Source: Polynucleobacter sp. MWH-Aus1W21
Lineage (GTDB): Bacteria > Pseudomonadota > Gammaproteobacteria > Burkholderiales > Burkholderiaceae
Direction of reading: 5' to 3'
DNA: 64,000 nt
Assembly (NCBI RefSeq): GCF_018687275.1
Contig: NZ_CP061287.1
Location: forward strand, 186,001-250,000
A program made the translations under genes and the position numbers. Under the pieces are notes generated by a model. The model ran no database searches and was not told where the DNA came from. It saw nothing but the letters and a program-made list of their open reading frames with translations. Shown piece after piece: positions 63,360 through 64,000 of the stretch (position 1 is the stretch's first letter; each line of letters begins with the position of its first letter).

Positions 63360-64000
63360 GTCTGCTTAAAGAGGTGTAGCCATGCTTCTTAACTAATTCG
63401 TCACGCTCCGCACCTTTTAAGTCTTCGCGTACCATTTCCTTCACAAGGTCTTCAAAAGACGTTGCAGGCGTCCACCCCAGTTTCTCCTTGGCCTTAGTAG
63501 CATCGCCAAGCAAGGTTTCTACTTCGGTTGGTCGGAAGTAGCGCGGATCAACAGAAACAATGCACTTGCCATGATCGTCATAACCTTTTTCGTTAACGCC
63601 CTCACCCTTCCAGGTGATTTTCATGCCAAGCTCTTCGGCTGCAAAGTCAATAAATTGACGAACGCTAAATTGCACGCCAGTAGCAATCACAAAATCTTCA
63701 GCTTGTTCCTGTTGCAACATTAACCATTGCATTTCTACGTAGTCACGGGCGTGACCCCAGTCGCGTTTTGCATCTAAATTGCCGAGGTATAAACATTCTT
63801 GGAGACCAAGCTTTATTCGGGCTAAGGCGCGAGTAATTTTTCTAGTTACAAATGTTTCGCCGCGGATAGGACTTTCGTGATTAAAAAGAATCCCATTGCA
63901 GGCATACATTCCATAGGCCTCACGATAGTTCACTGTAATCCAGTAAGCATATAGTTTTGCAACTGCGTAAGGGCTTCTTGGGTAAAAAGGGGTCGTTTCT
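63352..64000 (-). CDS. gmd: GDP-mannose 4,6-dehydratase, C-terminal part
   Basis: The minus-strand frame is open to the window edge, so the N-terminal part is missing. The visible 215 residues begin in TTPFYPRSPYAVAKLYAYW, the Gmd catalytic YxxxK segment, and continue with NYREAYGMYACNGILFNHESP, RIKLG, LGNLDAKRDWGHARDYVE and PRYFRPTEVETLLGD. The enzyme starts GDP-L-fucose synthesis from GDP-mannose. Confidence 0.96.
   Translation of the reverse strand, partial: ETTPFYPRSPYAVAKLYAYWITVNYREAYGMYACNGILFNHESPIRGETFVTRKITRALARIKLGLQECLYLGNLDAKRDWGHARDYVEMQWLMLQQEQAEDFVIATGVQFSVRQFIDFAAEELGMKITWKGEGVNEKGYDDHGKCIVSVDPRYFRPTEVETLLGDATKAKEKLGWTPATSFEDLVKEMVREDLKGAERDELVKKHGYTSLSRHE

Overview
The window is a dense, housekeeping-rich stretch of a betaproteobacterial chromosome. 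Gene order and protein character point to Burkholderiales, most likely a small-genome freshwater Polynucleobacter-type organism. This is inference from family knowledge: gene orders typical of Burkholderiales (aroQ-accB-accC-prmA-DUF3426-kinase, fur/bamE-dapB-leuS-lptE-holA, thiL-pgpA-pncC-pyrF, rplU-rpmA-obgE-proB), a lysine/alanine-repeat histone H1-like protein ending in the PAAAWPFPTG motif, and very short intergenic gaps. No rRNA, tRNA, CRISPR array, prophage or insertion sequence was seen.

Layout. 1-3600: the tail of a sodium:solute symporter, a ketopantoate-reductase-family enzyme, a fumarylacetoacetate-hydrolase-family enzyme and a GrdB/PrdB-like protein, probably a small catabolic or accessory cluster. 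3597-8419: octaprenyl diphosphate synthase, facing a consensus sigma70 promoter for rplU-rpmA, then obgE, a short proB, a CNP1-like lipoprotein and rppH. 8468-13326: proS, ffh, a CcsA/YpjD-type membrane protein and a PP0621-AmpD fusion. 13327-18593: nrdA-nrdB behind a promoter overlapped by two NrdR-like boxes, then a histone H1-like gene whose conserved C-terminus lies in the -1 frame. 18637-24339 (minus strand): PfkB kinase, a PrmA-DUF3426 fusion, accC, accB, aroQ and a TlpA-like thioredoxin. 24366-31138 (plus): mpl, fabG-like, RNB ribonuclease, TonB-like protein, aroE, mtgA. 31160-35136: pyrF, corA, pncC, pgpA, thiL. 35243-42214: malic enzyme, an orphan barstar-family protein, rsmE, tkt, gap. 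42337-50565: fur, bamE, dapB, leuS, lptE, holA, proA, hemJ. 50622-58632: an RlmL-like methyltransferase, rubredoxin, hemL, apaH, photolyase, yqgE, ruvX, pyrR, pyrB. 58639-64000: the edge of a surface-polysaccharide locus with a glycosyltransferase, a Wzz-like protein and the GDP-L-fucose genes manC, fcl and gmd (cut by the window end).

How the genes work together. Proline synthesis is covered by proB and proA, 41 kb apart. Envelope biogenesis is heavily represented (mpl, mtgA, ampD, bamE, lptE, ispB, the polysaccharide genes), and accB/accC with the fabG-like gene supply fatty acid synthesis. The most unusual observations are a possible -1 frameshift site in the histone-like gene (A AAA AAG, 6-nt spacer, hairpin), two gene fusions (PrmA to a membrane-anchored DUF3426 domain; PP0621 to AmpD), a ProB lacking the PUA domain, and a terminator ending five bases before the obgE start codon. 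I found no clear new defence or mobile system.
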